From a virus, in IMG/VR virus record IMGVR_UViG_3300000233_000011, positions 1 to 50,494 of that record: a stretch of DNA of 50,494 nt; one strand, 5' to 3'. The position numbers and the translations under genes are program-made. The notes below the pieces were generated by a model, which saw only the letters and a list, made by a program, of their open reading frames with translations, was not told where the DNA came from and searched no databases. Each line of letters starts with the position of its first letter. Position 1 is the stretch's first letter. Below are positions 1 to 6,315 of this stretch, piece after piece.

Positions 1-176
1 GGGGGGGGGTAGGTGGTGGGGGGTGGGGGGCCAGAGGGGCGGGGCGTCTCCCCATACACTTGAACGACTTTTCCTCTACTCATACCGATGAGGATACGCA
101 GAGACCTGCGGCCCCCGTGAACAGAACGTGAACGGTTTTTTGAGACTGTGTATCGTGCAGGCAATCTCAATACCTG

Positions 177-206
177 TTGACGAACCGGGTTGCCCTGTGT
201 CAATGT
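177..206 (+). promoter_or_regulatory. Left-arm early promoter
   Basis: The -35 box TTGACG lies at 177-182. After a 17- or 18-bp spacer comes TCAATG/CAATGT at 200-206. The -35 and spacing match the promoter family found across this genome. It lies about 45 bp upstream of the first gene and probably drives the whole left early operon. The -10 is a weak match, but its overlap with a palindrome supports a regulated promoter. Confidence 0.6.
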
Positions 207-220
207 CGTTGCACGACATT
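202..220. promoter_or_regulatory. Palindromic operator candidate
   Basis: AATGTCGT, then tgc, then ACGACATT: two perfect 8-bp inverted arms around a 3-nt centre. The palindrome covers the -10 box and the expected transcription start of the promoter at 177-206, where a dimeric DNA-binding protein would block RNA polymerase. No further copy was noticed in noncoding DNA by eye. Confidence 0.55.
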
Positions 221-252
221 GGTAATGACCACACACGACCAGCAGGAGCATC

Positions 253-705
253 ATGCAGTACTTTCGTTATGAGCGCAGAGCGGCATCAGCTGCCCTCTAC
301 CCCAGCCCACCCGCAGCCTCACTGTCCCATTTCAAAACCGGTCCCGTGCATGAAGTGGACGACACGATGACACTGCGCGATTGTGTCAAACGATTCCCCT
401 CCCCCGACCAGGAGCCCGATCCCGTCCCCGCTCTGAGTCCCACTCCCCCGACCCCCGCGCCTGCTGCTGTGCATGTGGACACGAAGTCAGAGGCCAATGG
501 CGCGTCGGTGGTGGCATATCGCAATTACAGGGGCGAGGTGTCGATCCGCACATTCTGGCCGCGCCGCGTTTGGTTCGGATCGACGGAGTACCATCCCGAG
601 GAGCAGTGGCTGCTCGACGTGTGGGACGTGGACAAGGATGCCGAGCGGACGTATGCGTTGTCCGGGTTCGTGAATCCGAAGGAGGTGGCAAATGTCTGGG
701 CGTGA
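253..705 (+). CDS. WYL-domain-like protein
   Basis: First gene of the left operon, 150 aa. The C-terminal third (about residues 88-145) contains YRNYRGEVSIRT, WFGSTEYHPEEQWLL and a final DKDAERTYAL segment. This pattern is known in small phage and alphaproteobacterial proteins annotated as WYL-like, a fold that senses ligands or nucleic acid and often controls transcription. The N-terminal 85 residues are Pro-rich and look disordered; no HTH is evident. The ATG at 253 is preceded by AGGAG four bases upstream; a shorter start at 367 lacks a ribosome site. A regulatory role at the operator just upstream is inference. Confidence 0.65.
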   Translation: MQYFRYERRAASAALYPSPPAASLSHFKTGPVHEVDDTMTLRDCVKRFPSPDQEPDPVPALSPTPPTPAPAAVHVDTKSEANGASVVAYRNYRGEVSIRTFWPRRVWFGSTEYHPEEQWLLDVWDVDKDAERTYALSGFVNPKEVANVWA

Positions 706-808
706 TCCGAGGTTCAAATCAGGTTGGTGGGTGGGGCCGGTGTTTCTCGTCGCACTGGTCACCTGGGCGTATATCATCGCAGTGGTTGTGACAGAATGGG
801 TAAGGTAA
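692..808 (+). CDS. Small single-pass membrane protein (38 aa)
   Basis: A 38-residue frame starting MSGRDPRFKSGW. It has one clear membrane segment (about residues 12-33: VGPVFLVALVTWAYIIAVVV) with a basic N-terminus. GGAGG lies six bases before its ATG, so translation is plausible. It overlaps the WYL-like gene by 14 bp and the next frame by 13 bp, as is usual in this compact operon. Function unknown; it could modify the host membrane or exclude other phages, but nothing in the sequence proves that. Confidence 0.6.
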   Translation: MSGRDPRFKSGWWVGPVFLVALVTWAYIIAVVVTEWVR

Positions 809-984
809 CGATTTCCACACATGGGCAGTTCAAGCGCAGCATTGCGTTTGACCGTGGCTGTCGAATCCATGGGCGCGTGACGCGCTTTCACTTCTGCAAG
901 GAAAAGTATCCGGAGATGTTCGTTCCCGGATACGATGACGGGGTGGTGGCGAGGCCGCAGATCGGGGGACAAGATGACGCCTGA
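796..984 (+). CDS. Hypothetical protein (62 aa)
   Basis: Small frame lying in series with its neighbours, overlapping the preceding gene by 13 bp and the VRR-NUC gene by 11 bp. The protein starts MGKVTISTHGQF and is mostly polar, with no membrane segment and only two cysteines. No family recognised. The ATG at 796 has no clear ribosome site, so the gene may depend on coupling to the upstream stop codon or may be spurious. Confidence 0.45.
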   Translation: MGKVTISTHGQFKRSIAFDRGCRIHGRVTRFHFCKEKYPEMFVPGYDDGVVARPQIGGQDDA

Positions 985-1387
985 GCAGTTGGCCGCAAAT
1001 GGTTCCGAGGATGGGCATCAAGCTGCATTGTTTTGCTGGATTCAGCAGAACAGGGGCGATGCGCGCCTGCCGGGCATAGACAAGATGTTTGCCATCCCGA
1101 ACGGGGGCGCTCGGTCTGCTGCAACAGGGGCACGTCTCAAGATGACAGGGGTGAAGCGGGGGGTGCCCGATACGTTCCTCCCGGTCCCGTTTGGGCAATA
1201 CGCCGGACTGTTCATCGAGATGAAGAAGCCCGCGGATCGTGAAAAGCACACGTCCAAGGGTCGCACGTCGAATGAGCAGGACGAGTTCCTTTCGTTCCTG
1301 ACAGCCATGCACTACAAGTGCGAAGTGTGCTTCACTTGGGAGGAAGCCGTCGCGGCCCTCAAGCGATACTACATGGTGCAAGAATGA
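974..1387 (+). CDS. VRR-NUC domain nuclease
   Basis: 137 aa, all one small PD-(D/E)XK-type VRR-NUC domain. It contains IPNGGARSAATGARLKMTGV near residues 38-57, the metal-site run VPDTFLPVP, then GLFIEMKKP, which gives the E-x-K of the catalytic core, and a late QDEFLSFL. Stand-alone VRR-NUC proteins are common in phages and act as structure-specific DNA nucleases in replication or repair. The ATG at 974 follows GGGGGA at suitable spacing and removes a 13-residue upstream extension that lies over the previous gene. Confidence 0.85.
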   Translation: MTPEQLAANGSEDGHQAALFCWIQQNRGDARLPGIDKMFAIPNGGARSAATGARLKMTGVKRGVPDTFLPVPFGQYAGLFIEMKKPADREKHTSKGRTSNEQDEFLSFLTAMHYKCEVCFTWEEAVAALKRYYMVQE

Positions 1388-1650
1388 GAACGACACAGGC
1401 GAAAGACACAATGTCCCGCCTGGTGGACGCGCGTCGTCACGATCTCGCGCGGTATCACGCGCAAGGGCCGGACGGACGTTTCTTGCACATGAGCGGGCAG
1501 GGCTTCACCGACAACCCGGAGTGGTATTGGCGGGGCAGCTACACGCAGTTCAAGAACATCAACCTGCAACATGGCAACACGTTGCGGCACATCAACCGGG
1601 ACGAGATGGGCGTGACAGCCTACACCCCAACATCGAAGGAAAACCTATGA
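1384..1650 (+). CDS. Hypothetical protein (88 aa)
   Basis: Begins inside the VRR-NUC stop (ATGA overlap), so probably translationally coupled. Basic at the N-terminus; the middle reads QGFTDNPEWYWRGSYTQFKN, rich in aromatic residues, and the end is polar. No family recognised. A shorter start at 1411 (MSRLVDARR) is possible. Confidence 0.55.
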   Translation: MRTTQAKDTMSRLVDARRHDLARYHAQGPDGRFLHMSGQGFTDNPEWYWRGSYTQFKNINLQHGNTLRHINRDEMGVTAYTPTSKENL

Positions 1651-1847
1651 GCACGTTCCTCTTCCTCCTCGCGCTTCTCGCCGGGTCCATTTGGATCATC
1701 GGCCTGATGCTTTTCTGTCTCGGCCTGATGCACGGACATCTCAAGGACAGGAAAGAAACCTTTGGTGCGCAAGTCAACGAACAACTGAAACAACGCCTGG
1801 ATTACCTTGAGGAGCGGATTGATGCAGCTATCTCCACAAAGCATTGA
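1647..1847 (+). CDS. Membrane-anchored coiled-coil protein (66 aa)
   Basis: One strong N-terminal membrane segment (residues 3-28, Leu-rich) is followed by a charged amphipathic helix, EQLKQRLDYLEERIDAAI, that could form a coiled coil in the cytoplasm or periplasm. ATGA overlap with the upstream gene; GAAGGA lies seven bases before the ATG. Function unknown. Its layout resembles small phage membrane proteins, but it lies outside the lysis cassette. Confidence 0.6.
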   Translation: MSTFLFLLALLAGSIWIIGLMLFCLGLMHGHLKDRKETFGAQVNEQLKQRLDYLEERIDAAISTKH

Positions 1848-2346
1848 GCGCCTCTCGCTCGATCCCATCGCCCAACTGATCCAGCCGTTTGATCGGCGGC
1901 ACGTTCACGAACAATCCGGGATGTCCGGGGGCCTGTCGTGTGCGGGGTATGACGTCCACATGGGCGACGTGCTGCAAGGGCTCACGATCTTCGAGCGGCA
2001 ACCGTTCAAACAGGATCAGGGCTACTGGGTGTTGCCCCCTCGGACGGGATGTCTCGCCGTGACCGCAGAACGCTTTCGGTTGCCTGTGGACATCTGCATG
2101 CTCTACTTCAACAAGAGCACGCTTGCGCGGCAGTTCCTGAACGCCTGCGCGACGTTGTGTGAACCTGGGTGGGAGGGCTACCTCACGCTTGAGCTCTACA
2201 ATCAATCCGACGCCAACCACATCCTGATCCCAGGACAGCCCATCGGTCAAGTTATCTTCAACAGGCTTGACCAGCCCTCGGCTTTCCCGTATCGTGGAAA
2301 GTATCAGGGGCAGGCAGCGGTGCCTGTCGAAGCTCGGAGGGAATGA
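1822..2346 (+). CDS. dcd: dCTP deaminase
   Basis: 174 aa, the usual length for the trimeric dCTP deaminase/dUTPase family, which makes dUTP (or dUMP) from dCTP for thymidylate synthesis. Signatures in order: GLSCAGYDVHMGD, the NKSTLAR loop (family R/K-S-S-xAR), and GWEGYLTLELYNQS, where the Glu of LELYN is the expected catalytic base, followed by PGQPIGQVIF and a final KYQGQ. Start chosen at the ATG at 1822 with GGAG seven bases upstream. It overlaps the preceding gene by 26 bp. It probably feeds the phage nucleotide pool. Confidence 0.88.
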   Translation: MQLSPQSIERLSLDPIAQLIQPFDRRHVHEQSGMSGGLSCAGYDVHMGDVLQGLTIFERQPFKQDQGYWVLPPRTGCLAVTAERFRLPVDICMLYFNKSTLARQFLNACATLCEPGWEGYLTLELYNQSDANHILIPGQPIGQVIFNRLDQPSAFPYRGKYQGQAAVPVEARRE

Positions 2347-2747
2347 TGGAGTGGACGCGCGTGACAGACTGGTCGTGGGAAACCCCTGACGGTCGGTACT
2401 ACATCGAGAAGTCGTCGTCTGGCACGCGCTTCCGGATCTACACGAGGGGGCATTTCTTGAGCGATGCCCTCGACCTCGAAACGGCGCAGGCGTTTTGCAA
2501 CGATTATGCCTTGAAGTTGAAGGCCGAAACCAAAACCGGCAAATACAACAAACGCATCCGGAACGAGGTTGTGGACGTTTACGACATTTTGTCGGCGTTC
2601 AACGTGACGTGTCCGGCGTTGCAGCACGCCATCAAGAAGCTCCTGATGCCGGGTCAGCGGGGTGCCAAGAATCGTCTTGCTGATCTGATCGAAGCGAGGC
2701 AGGCTCTTGACCGTGCGATTGACATGGAGCTGGAGACAAAACGGTAA
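2346..2747 (+). CDS. Conserved phage protein, KKLL/RG motif
   Basis: 133 aa of unknown function. The C-terminal half has a pattern often seen in phage early proteins: DVYDILSAFNVTCPALQHAI, then KKLLMPGQRGAK, then an EARQALDRAI helix. The N-terminal half is a small beta-rich segment (WSWETPDGRYYIEKSSSGTR). ATGs at 2343 and 2346 are both possible; GGAGG at 2336-2340 fits the second better. I cannot assign a role. Confidence 0.6.
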   Translation: MEWTRVTDWSWETPDGRYYIEKSSSGTRFRIYTRGHFLSDALDLETAQAFCNDYALKLKAETKTGKYNKRIRNEVVDVYDILSAFNVTCPALQHAIKKLLMPGQRGAKNRLADLIEARQALDRAIDMELETKR

Positions 2748-3061
2748 TGCTGTCGGAGGCGCAAGACTGGGCGATACGGGGCTTCTATCACAACAACGGG
2801 CGCATGACCGCTCAAGACGTTGGGTTGTGGATGACGTATCGCCCGGGCCTTGACACGACAAACAAGGTCTACAGCAACTTCACACTCGGGCGCATGGGTG
2901 GGGGCATGATCGCCAACCTTGTGCGCTCGGACATGGTTACATCGCACAAGCTGAACGGGGTCACCTGGGCGCGTTGGACCGAGGCGGGCAAGCTATATTG
3001 CGCCCCCGCCGAGCAACAGCTCCCGCCCGAGCTTCAAACCTTCCTGAGAGATTACCTATGA
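2747..3061 (+). CDS. Hypothetical protein, possibly winged-helix
   Basis: 104 aa. The segment GGGMIANLVRSDMVTSHK followed by a tryptophan-containing strand and WTEAGKLYC has the rhythm of a winged-helix wing, but this is a weak inference. Its ATG overlaps the upstream stop (TAATG), and its own stop overlaps the next start (ATGA), so all three are likely translated together. Confidence 0.5.
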   Translation: MLSEAQDWAIRGFYHNNGRMTAQDVGLWMTYRPGLDTTNKVYSNFTLGRMGGGMIANLVRSDMVTSHKLNGVTWARWTEAGKLYCAPAEQQLPPELQTFLRDYL

Positions 3062-3459
3062 CCGAGATCCCTTATCGTGAGCTGCTCAAGGAAGGTGGCT
3101 GTGTTCGTGCCGCATTGAAAGCAACCCTGCAATGGGGTGACTGGGCGGATGTGTTCTGTGACGGCATATTGTCCGAGATGGACAAAACCCATCTCGAAGA
3201 TTTTGTCTTGACATACGGCGCACAAGCTGCCAACGTATGTCCTACCGGCTCCGGGGGTGTTCAGCTCAACATTGCCTGGAAAGAGCGTGGATCGTGGGCT
3301 GTCCACATCGGCGAGAGCTTTGACGACGCGGTCAACAAGATGTGGCTGCAAAAAGCGATGATAGATCGCATAACGAAGGAGAGAAACAATGAGCCTACAC
3401 CTGATAAAGGAAATGCAGGAGATCCTGGCGCACTCGAGATACTACCGTGGTCCGGTTGA
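3058..3459 (+). CDS. Hypothetical protein (133 aa)
   Basis: Start at 3058 in an ATGA overlap with the upstream stop. Soluble, acidic, with four cysteines in the first 90 residues and a tail rich in Pro and Gly. No family recognised. Its last 71 bp overlap the start of the endolysin gene, an unusually long overlap here; the true product may matter less than the endolysin start it carries. Confidence 0.5.
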   Translation: MTEIPYRELLKEGGCVRAALKATLQWGDWADVFCDGILSEMDKTHLEDFVLTYGAQAANVCPTGSGGVQLNIAWKERGSWAVHIGESFDDAVNKMWLQKAMIDRITKERNNEPTPDKGNAGDPGALEILPWSG

Positions 3460-4087
3460 CGGAAACATGTCCCCCGCGTTTGATGACGCGGTCAGCAACT
3501 TCAAGGCTGAAAGCGGGATGGTTCGTCGACCGTTCATCGGTCCCGAGACGCTCAAGCAGATGGGCATTGATCCCAAGCGTCTGGTCGAGCTGCCGGCCCC
3601 GTGGGCGAACGAGATGGGTCGCTACATGGGCCTGCACGAAGTGCGTGACAATGGCATCCTGTCTCGCTGGTTGAAGTCGGACGGCTCGTTCCTCGGCGAC
3701 CCCGCGAAGCTGCCATGGTGTGGGGATGCCGTTCACACGTCGATCCGTCTGACCCTGCCCGAGGAAAAGTTCAGCGGCAACCTTGCCAAGAACCCTTACT
3801 GGGCTTTGAACTGGCTTGAGTTCGGAACCGCCACGCATCCGTGCTACGGGGCGATCCTTGCGTTCCAACGTCCTGGCGGTGGGCATGTCGGTTTCGCTGT
3901 CGGCGTCGATGACAAGGCCCGCAAGATTCTTGTCCGCGGCGGCAACCAAAAGAACATGGTTTCCGATGCGTGGCTGGACATCAGCAACCTGAAAGGTTAC
4001 CGTTGGCCGTTGACCGCGACAGGTCCCCTCCTGCCAATTCCGCGGTTGGACTCGAAAAACTATTCGGTTGTATCTGAACTGTCTTGA
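3389..4087 (+). CDS. Endolysin (peptidoglycan-binding plus NlpC/P60-like amidase)
   Basis: 232 aa. The N-terminal 60 residues (MQEILAHSRYYRGPVDGNM...) match the short repeat of a peptidoglycan-binding domain. The remainder is of the TIGR02594/CHAP-like type: LPWCGDAVHTSI carries the probable catalytic Cys, GGGHVGFAVGVD the His, and VRGGNQKNMV the polar third residue. Such enzymes cut the cell wall at the end of infection. No signal peptide, so release needs a holin. The gene opens the lysis cassette; the ATG at 3389 has GGAGAG-type bases upstream. Confidence 0.82.
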   Translation: MSLHLIKEMQEILAHSRYYRGPVDGNMSPAFDDAVSNFKAESGMVRRPFIGPETLKQMGIDPKRLVELPAPWANEMGRYMGLHEVRDNGILSRWLKSDGSFLGDPAKLPWCGDAVHTSIRLTLPEEKFSGNLAKNPYWALNWLEFGTATHPCYGAILAFQRPGGGHVGFAVGVDDKARKILVRGGNQKNMVSDAWLDISNLKGYRWPLTATGPLLPIPRLDSKNYSVVSELS

Positions 4088-4112
4088 CAATCTAGGCGTG
4101 TCCTCGTAACTG
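4084..4112 (+). promoter_or_regulatory. Possible promoter before lysis genes
   Basis: TTGACA at 4084-4089 straddles the endolysin stop codon; a poor -10 (TAACTG) lies at 17-bp spacing and TAGGAT a little further down. It is 25-50 bp ahead of the membrane-protein gene at 4136. The -35 is perfect but the -10 is weak. Confidence 0.35.
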
Positions 4113-4135
4113 TAGGATGACAGGCGAGGGCACGC

Positions 4136-4336
4136 ATGGATTGGACGAGCATCATAACGGAGCTAGGGGGCGGGTTGCCGGCGGTTGTAATCGTCGCGCT
4201 CGCCTTCTGGATCTGGCATCGTGAACAGAGGATCAACGACCTCACGGACAAGTTCATAGAACAGAACGGCGAAAACATTGCCGCAATGAACAAGTTGACC
4301 TCGGCAATCCGCGAACGGAGGCCAGTCGATGAATAA
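4136..4336 (+). CDS. Single-pass membrane protein, holin candidate
   Basis: 66 aa with one membrane segment (about residues 11-28, GGLPAVVIVALAFWIWH) and a charged C-terminal helix (REQRINDLTDKFIEQN). Sits directly after the endolysin and before the spanins, the usual place of a holin or antiholin. Start at the ATG after GAGGG. Which of this protein and the one at 4489 is the holin cannot be decided from sequence. Confidence 0.6.
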   Translation: MDWTSIITELGGGLPAVVIVALAFWIWHREQRINDLTDKFIEQNGENIAAMNKLTSAIRERRPVDE

Positions 4337-4499
4337 GTGGATCGAAGATCTTCTGCCGTTCCTATTCCGCAGCAAGCGGCGTGCCCTGCAAACAGATGCC
4401 TTGGTCGTCAAACGCCAGGAGGCGCATCTTCAACTAGACGAAGCCATCGAGAAGTTGGCCGAGGCACGAGCACGAAAGGCAGCACACCGTGGCACTTGA
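4329..4499 (+). CDS. Small basic helical protein (56 aa)
   Basis: A 56-aa frame, MNKWIEDLLPFLFRSKRR then a long charged helix. GGAGG lies seven bases ahead of the ATG. It overlaps the upstream holin candidate by 8 bp and the next gene by 11 bp, as expected for a real member of the lysis operon. The N-terminus is amphipathic rather than a true membrane span. Function unknown. Confidence 0.6.
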   Translation: MNKWIEDLLPFLFRSKRRALQTDALVVKRQEAHLQLDEAIEKLAEARARKAAHRGT

Positions 4500-4911
4500 C
4501 ATTTACATCCTATCGGCCGCCTTGGTCGGGTTGACTATGCTGACCCTTGTCGTCGGGTATGCTCGGGTGCTGTTCAACACCCACAGCGCAGCCTTTCACA
4601 TTGCGTTGTCAACCTGTCTGATCTTCTTTTCCTTTGCGGCGCGGGCTTGGTTTTGGGACCTGGCCTCCGTCATTGACCCAACCATCAAAGAGGCCGGCGT
4701 GCTGCACATGGATCGCGTCAATACGGTTTTCAACCTGCTTGCGATCTGGAGCGCCCTGCACGGACACTACGCCTTCTACCTGATGATCCCGGCCGAGGAC
4801 AAGGAAAAGCATCACTGGAACATTTTCACGGCGTGGATGTATCCACCGTGGTTGCTGTTCCACGAGTTCAACAATTTCGCCCGCAAACTGAAGTGGAAGA
4901 AAAAAGAATGA
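4489..4911 (+). CDS. Multi-pass membrane protein, holin candidate
   Basis: 140 aa starting with GTG. Hydrophobic stretches at about residues 5-25 (LSAALVGLTMLTLVVGYARV), 36-55 (AFHIALSTCLIFFSFAARAW) and 80-98 give about three membrane spans; the C-terminal tail is strongly basic (KLKWKKKE), a usual feature of holins. It lies between the small basic protein and the spanins. I did not recognise a named holin family. Confidence 0.6.
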   Translation: MALDIYILSAALVGLTMLTLVVGYARVLFNTHSAAFHIALSTCLIFFSFAARAWFWDLASVIDPTIKEAGVLHMDRVNTVFNLLAIWSALHGHYAFYLMIPAEDKEKHHWNIFTAWMYPPWLLFHEFNNFARKLKWKKKE

Positions 4912-5216
4912 CTCGCTGGCTTAACACCGTGCTGGTCTACGTCGCTGCGGCTTCGGTCGTGGCGGCGTCCATTTTGGGCTTCCTGTGGTGGAACGCCCGA
5001 GAAGCCTTGTCCGAGGCACGGGAACAGATCGTTGTTCTCGAGAAAACCCGCGAAGCTGACAACCGCGCGTTTGAACGGTTGCAGGCTGAACGTAACGCGA
5101 TCCAAAGACGTTACGATGAATTGAACCGTGAACTGTCGGAGATCACAGATGCACCGTCCGTCGATTATCTCAATGCTCCTGTGCCTGACTCTGTTCGCCG
5201 GCTGCTCGAACGCTGA
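4908..5216 (+). CDS. Inner-membrane spanin (Rz-like)
   Basis: 102 aa: an N-terminal membrane anchor (residues 7-28) is followed by a long charged coiled coil (REALSEAREQIVVLEKTREA onward) and a short Pro-containing tail. This is the architecture of i-spanins, which together with an outer-membrane lipoprotein fuse the envelope during lysis of Gram-negative hosts. The embedded o-spanin frame at 5149 supports the call. Start in an ATGA overlap with the upstream holin candidate. Confidence 0.8.
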   Translation: MTRWLNTVLVYVAAASVVAASILGFLWWNAREALSEAREQIVVLEKTREADNRAFERLQAERNAIQRRYDELNRELSEITDAPSVDYLNAPVPDSVRRLLER

Positions 5217-5388
5217 CAGGCTGCAACCGCCTCCCGTCTTGCTCGAACCTGCGCAAGCTCTGCCCCGCCCACCTGTGGCCACCAATCGTGCCATGGTGTC
5301 TCGTCTCATCGCGTCGGAAAAGGCATATGATGAACTGGCATCACGGTTTAACACGCTTATTGCGTGGATTGTTGAAACTGCGCCTTGA
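5149..5388 (+). CDS. Outer-membrane spanin lipoprotein (Rz1-like)
   Basis: 79 aa starting MHRPSIISMLLCL. It has a signal sequence ending in the lipobox LFAGC, so Cys 19 would be lipidated, followed by a Pro-rich stretch (PPPVLLEPAQALPRPPV) typical of o-spanins. The first 68 bp lie inside the i-spanin gene in another frame, the classic overlapping Rz/Rz1 layout. An upstream start at 5128 would add seven residues. Confidence 0.78.
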   Translation: MHRPSIISMLLCLTLFAGCSNADRLQPPPVLLEPAQALPRPPVATNRAMVSRLIASEKAYDELASRFNTLIAWIVETAP

Positions 5389-5414
5389 CAAGGTGGGCAG
5401 GCACCCCCTATCGT
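5385..5414 (+). promoter_or_regulatory. Promoter before terminase genes
   Basis: TTGACA at 5385-5390 and TATCGT at 5409-5414 with 18 bp between. It overlaps the stop of the o-spanin gene and lies 24 bp ahead of the small-terminase ATG, so it probably drives the late packaging and head genes. Confidence 0.6.
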
Positions 5415-5437
5415 AAGGGGAACGGATTGAGGCACAC

Positions 5438-5887
5438 ATGATCGACCTGGACAACATCTACATTAAGTATGCCGAACGCTACCTGATGATCGGCAACACG
5501 CGGCAGGCCGCGTTGGACGTTGGCGTGCCTGCGGACTCGGTCAACGAGTTCATTCAAAACACGACCAAGCATCCGGAAGTCCTTCGGTTGCTTGCCGAGG
5601 CTGAACTTGAGATGCCGAACTTTGAGGATCAGGCATCGGTCAAGAAATACATCCTCAAGCAGCTGATGCGCGAGGCGAACTTCAAAGGCGCAGGCGCGCA
5701 ACAGTCGGCGCGTATCTCCGCGCTGAAAGCGATTGCCGATCTCACGGGCATCGAACCGCCGAAGAAGCTGGAAATCAACAGCGGCCACCAAGGCGGCATG
5801 ATGATGGTCCCGTTGATGGATGCGGCGATGTGGGAGACCTCGGCCGAGAAGATGCAAGATGAACTCAAGCGGGCGGCACGCGAATGA
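5438..5887 (+). CDS. terS: Terminase small subunit
   Basis: 149 aa. The N-terminal part has a helix-turn-helix-like segment (YLMIGNTRQAALDVGVPADS), which in small terminases recognises the packaging site; the middle ends in ARISALKAIADLTGIEPPKK, a signature often seen in this family just before a Lys-rich tail. It lies immediately before the protease-like gene and the large subunit. The call rests on these motifs and the position. Confidence 0.75.
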   Translation: MIDLDNIYIKYAERYLMIGNTRQAALDVGVPADSVNEFIQNTTKHPEVLRLLAEAELEMPNFEDQASVKKYILKQLMREANFKGAGAQQSARISALKAIADLTGIEPPKKLEINSGHQGGMMMVPLMDAAMWETSAEKMQDELKRAARE

Positions 5888-6315
5888 CAACCATTATCTG
5901 CGACGGCAAAACCCTTTACGCAGACAGCCGAGCATATTCCGGCGACAAGACACCCATCGGAACAAAGCACAAGCTGCATCGCTGGGAAGAAGGCATCTTC
6001 GGCGGTGCCAGCGTCAAGCCGGGCGCCCCGGAGCGCGTCTTTGCGCACCTGAAAGAACACGGCGTCAAGGCGCATGTGTCCGAACCGTTGGACGTCGAAG
6101 CCCTTTACCTGTGCAATGACGACACGCTGTATTTCTATTCCTACGGGAACGGCTGGACCGTGCTTGACAACAGCCTGACTGTGGCCATCGGATCGGGGGC
6201 GCAATACGCATATGGCGCAATGGCTGCGGGCGCAACCCCGGAAGGCGCACTTGAGATCGCAATCAACCTGGACGTGTGGTCCGATTTCCCGATCCGGAAG
6301 TTGAGCATTGAATGA
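5884..6315 (+). CDS. HslV-like Ntn-hydrolase (proteasome-fold protein)
   Basis: 143 aa starting MTTIICDGKTLYADSRA. If Met is removed, Thr 2 becomes the N-terminal nucleophile, as in HslV (TTIV...). The Asp of YADSRAYSGD and the Lys of IGTKHKL fit the other active-site positions, and GSGAQYAYGAMAAGATPEGA matches the late GSGGNYA region of HslV. Length is near that of one HslV subunit. The gene is linked by ATGA overlaps to both terminase subunits, so it is expressed with packaging genes; a role in prohead protein processing is inference. Confidence 0.75.
   Translation: MTTIICDGKTLYADSRAYSGDKTPIGTKHKLHRWEEGIFGGASVKPGAPERVFAHLKEHGVKAHVSEPLDVEALYLCNDDTLYFYSYGNGWTVLDNSLTVAIGSGAQYAYGAMAAGATPEGALEIAINLDVWSDFPIRKLSIE

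Larger units (their letters stand above)
1..252. other. Left-end noncoding leader
   Basis: The first 30 or so bases are almost pure G with a few T and A, probably an end artefact that mirrors the G run at the right end. The rest carries no convincing gene. It holds a short direct repeat, CGTGAAC at 116-122 and 127-133 (11-bp period), a promoter at 177-206 and a palindrome at 202-220, described separately. Confidence 0.6.

Noticed and set aside
2578-2596. CGACATTTTGTCG resembling the left operator
   Set aside because: It lies inside a coding region, has a different centre and shorter arms; likely chance.
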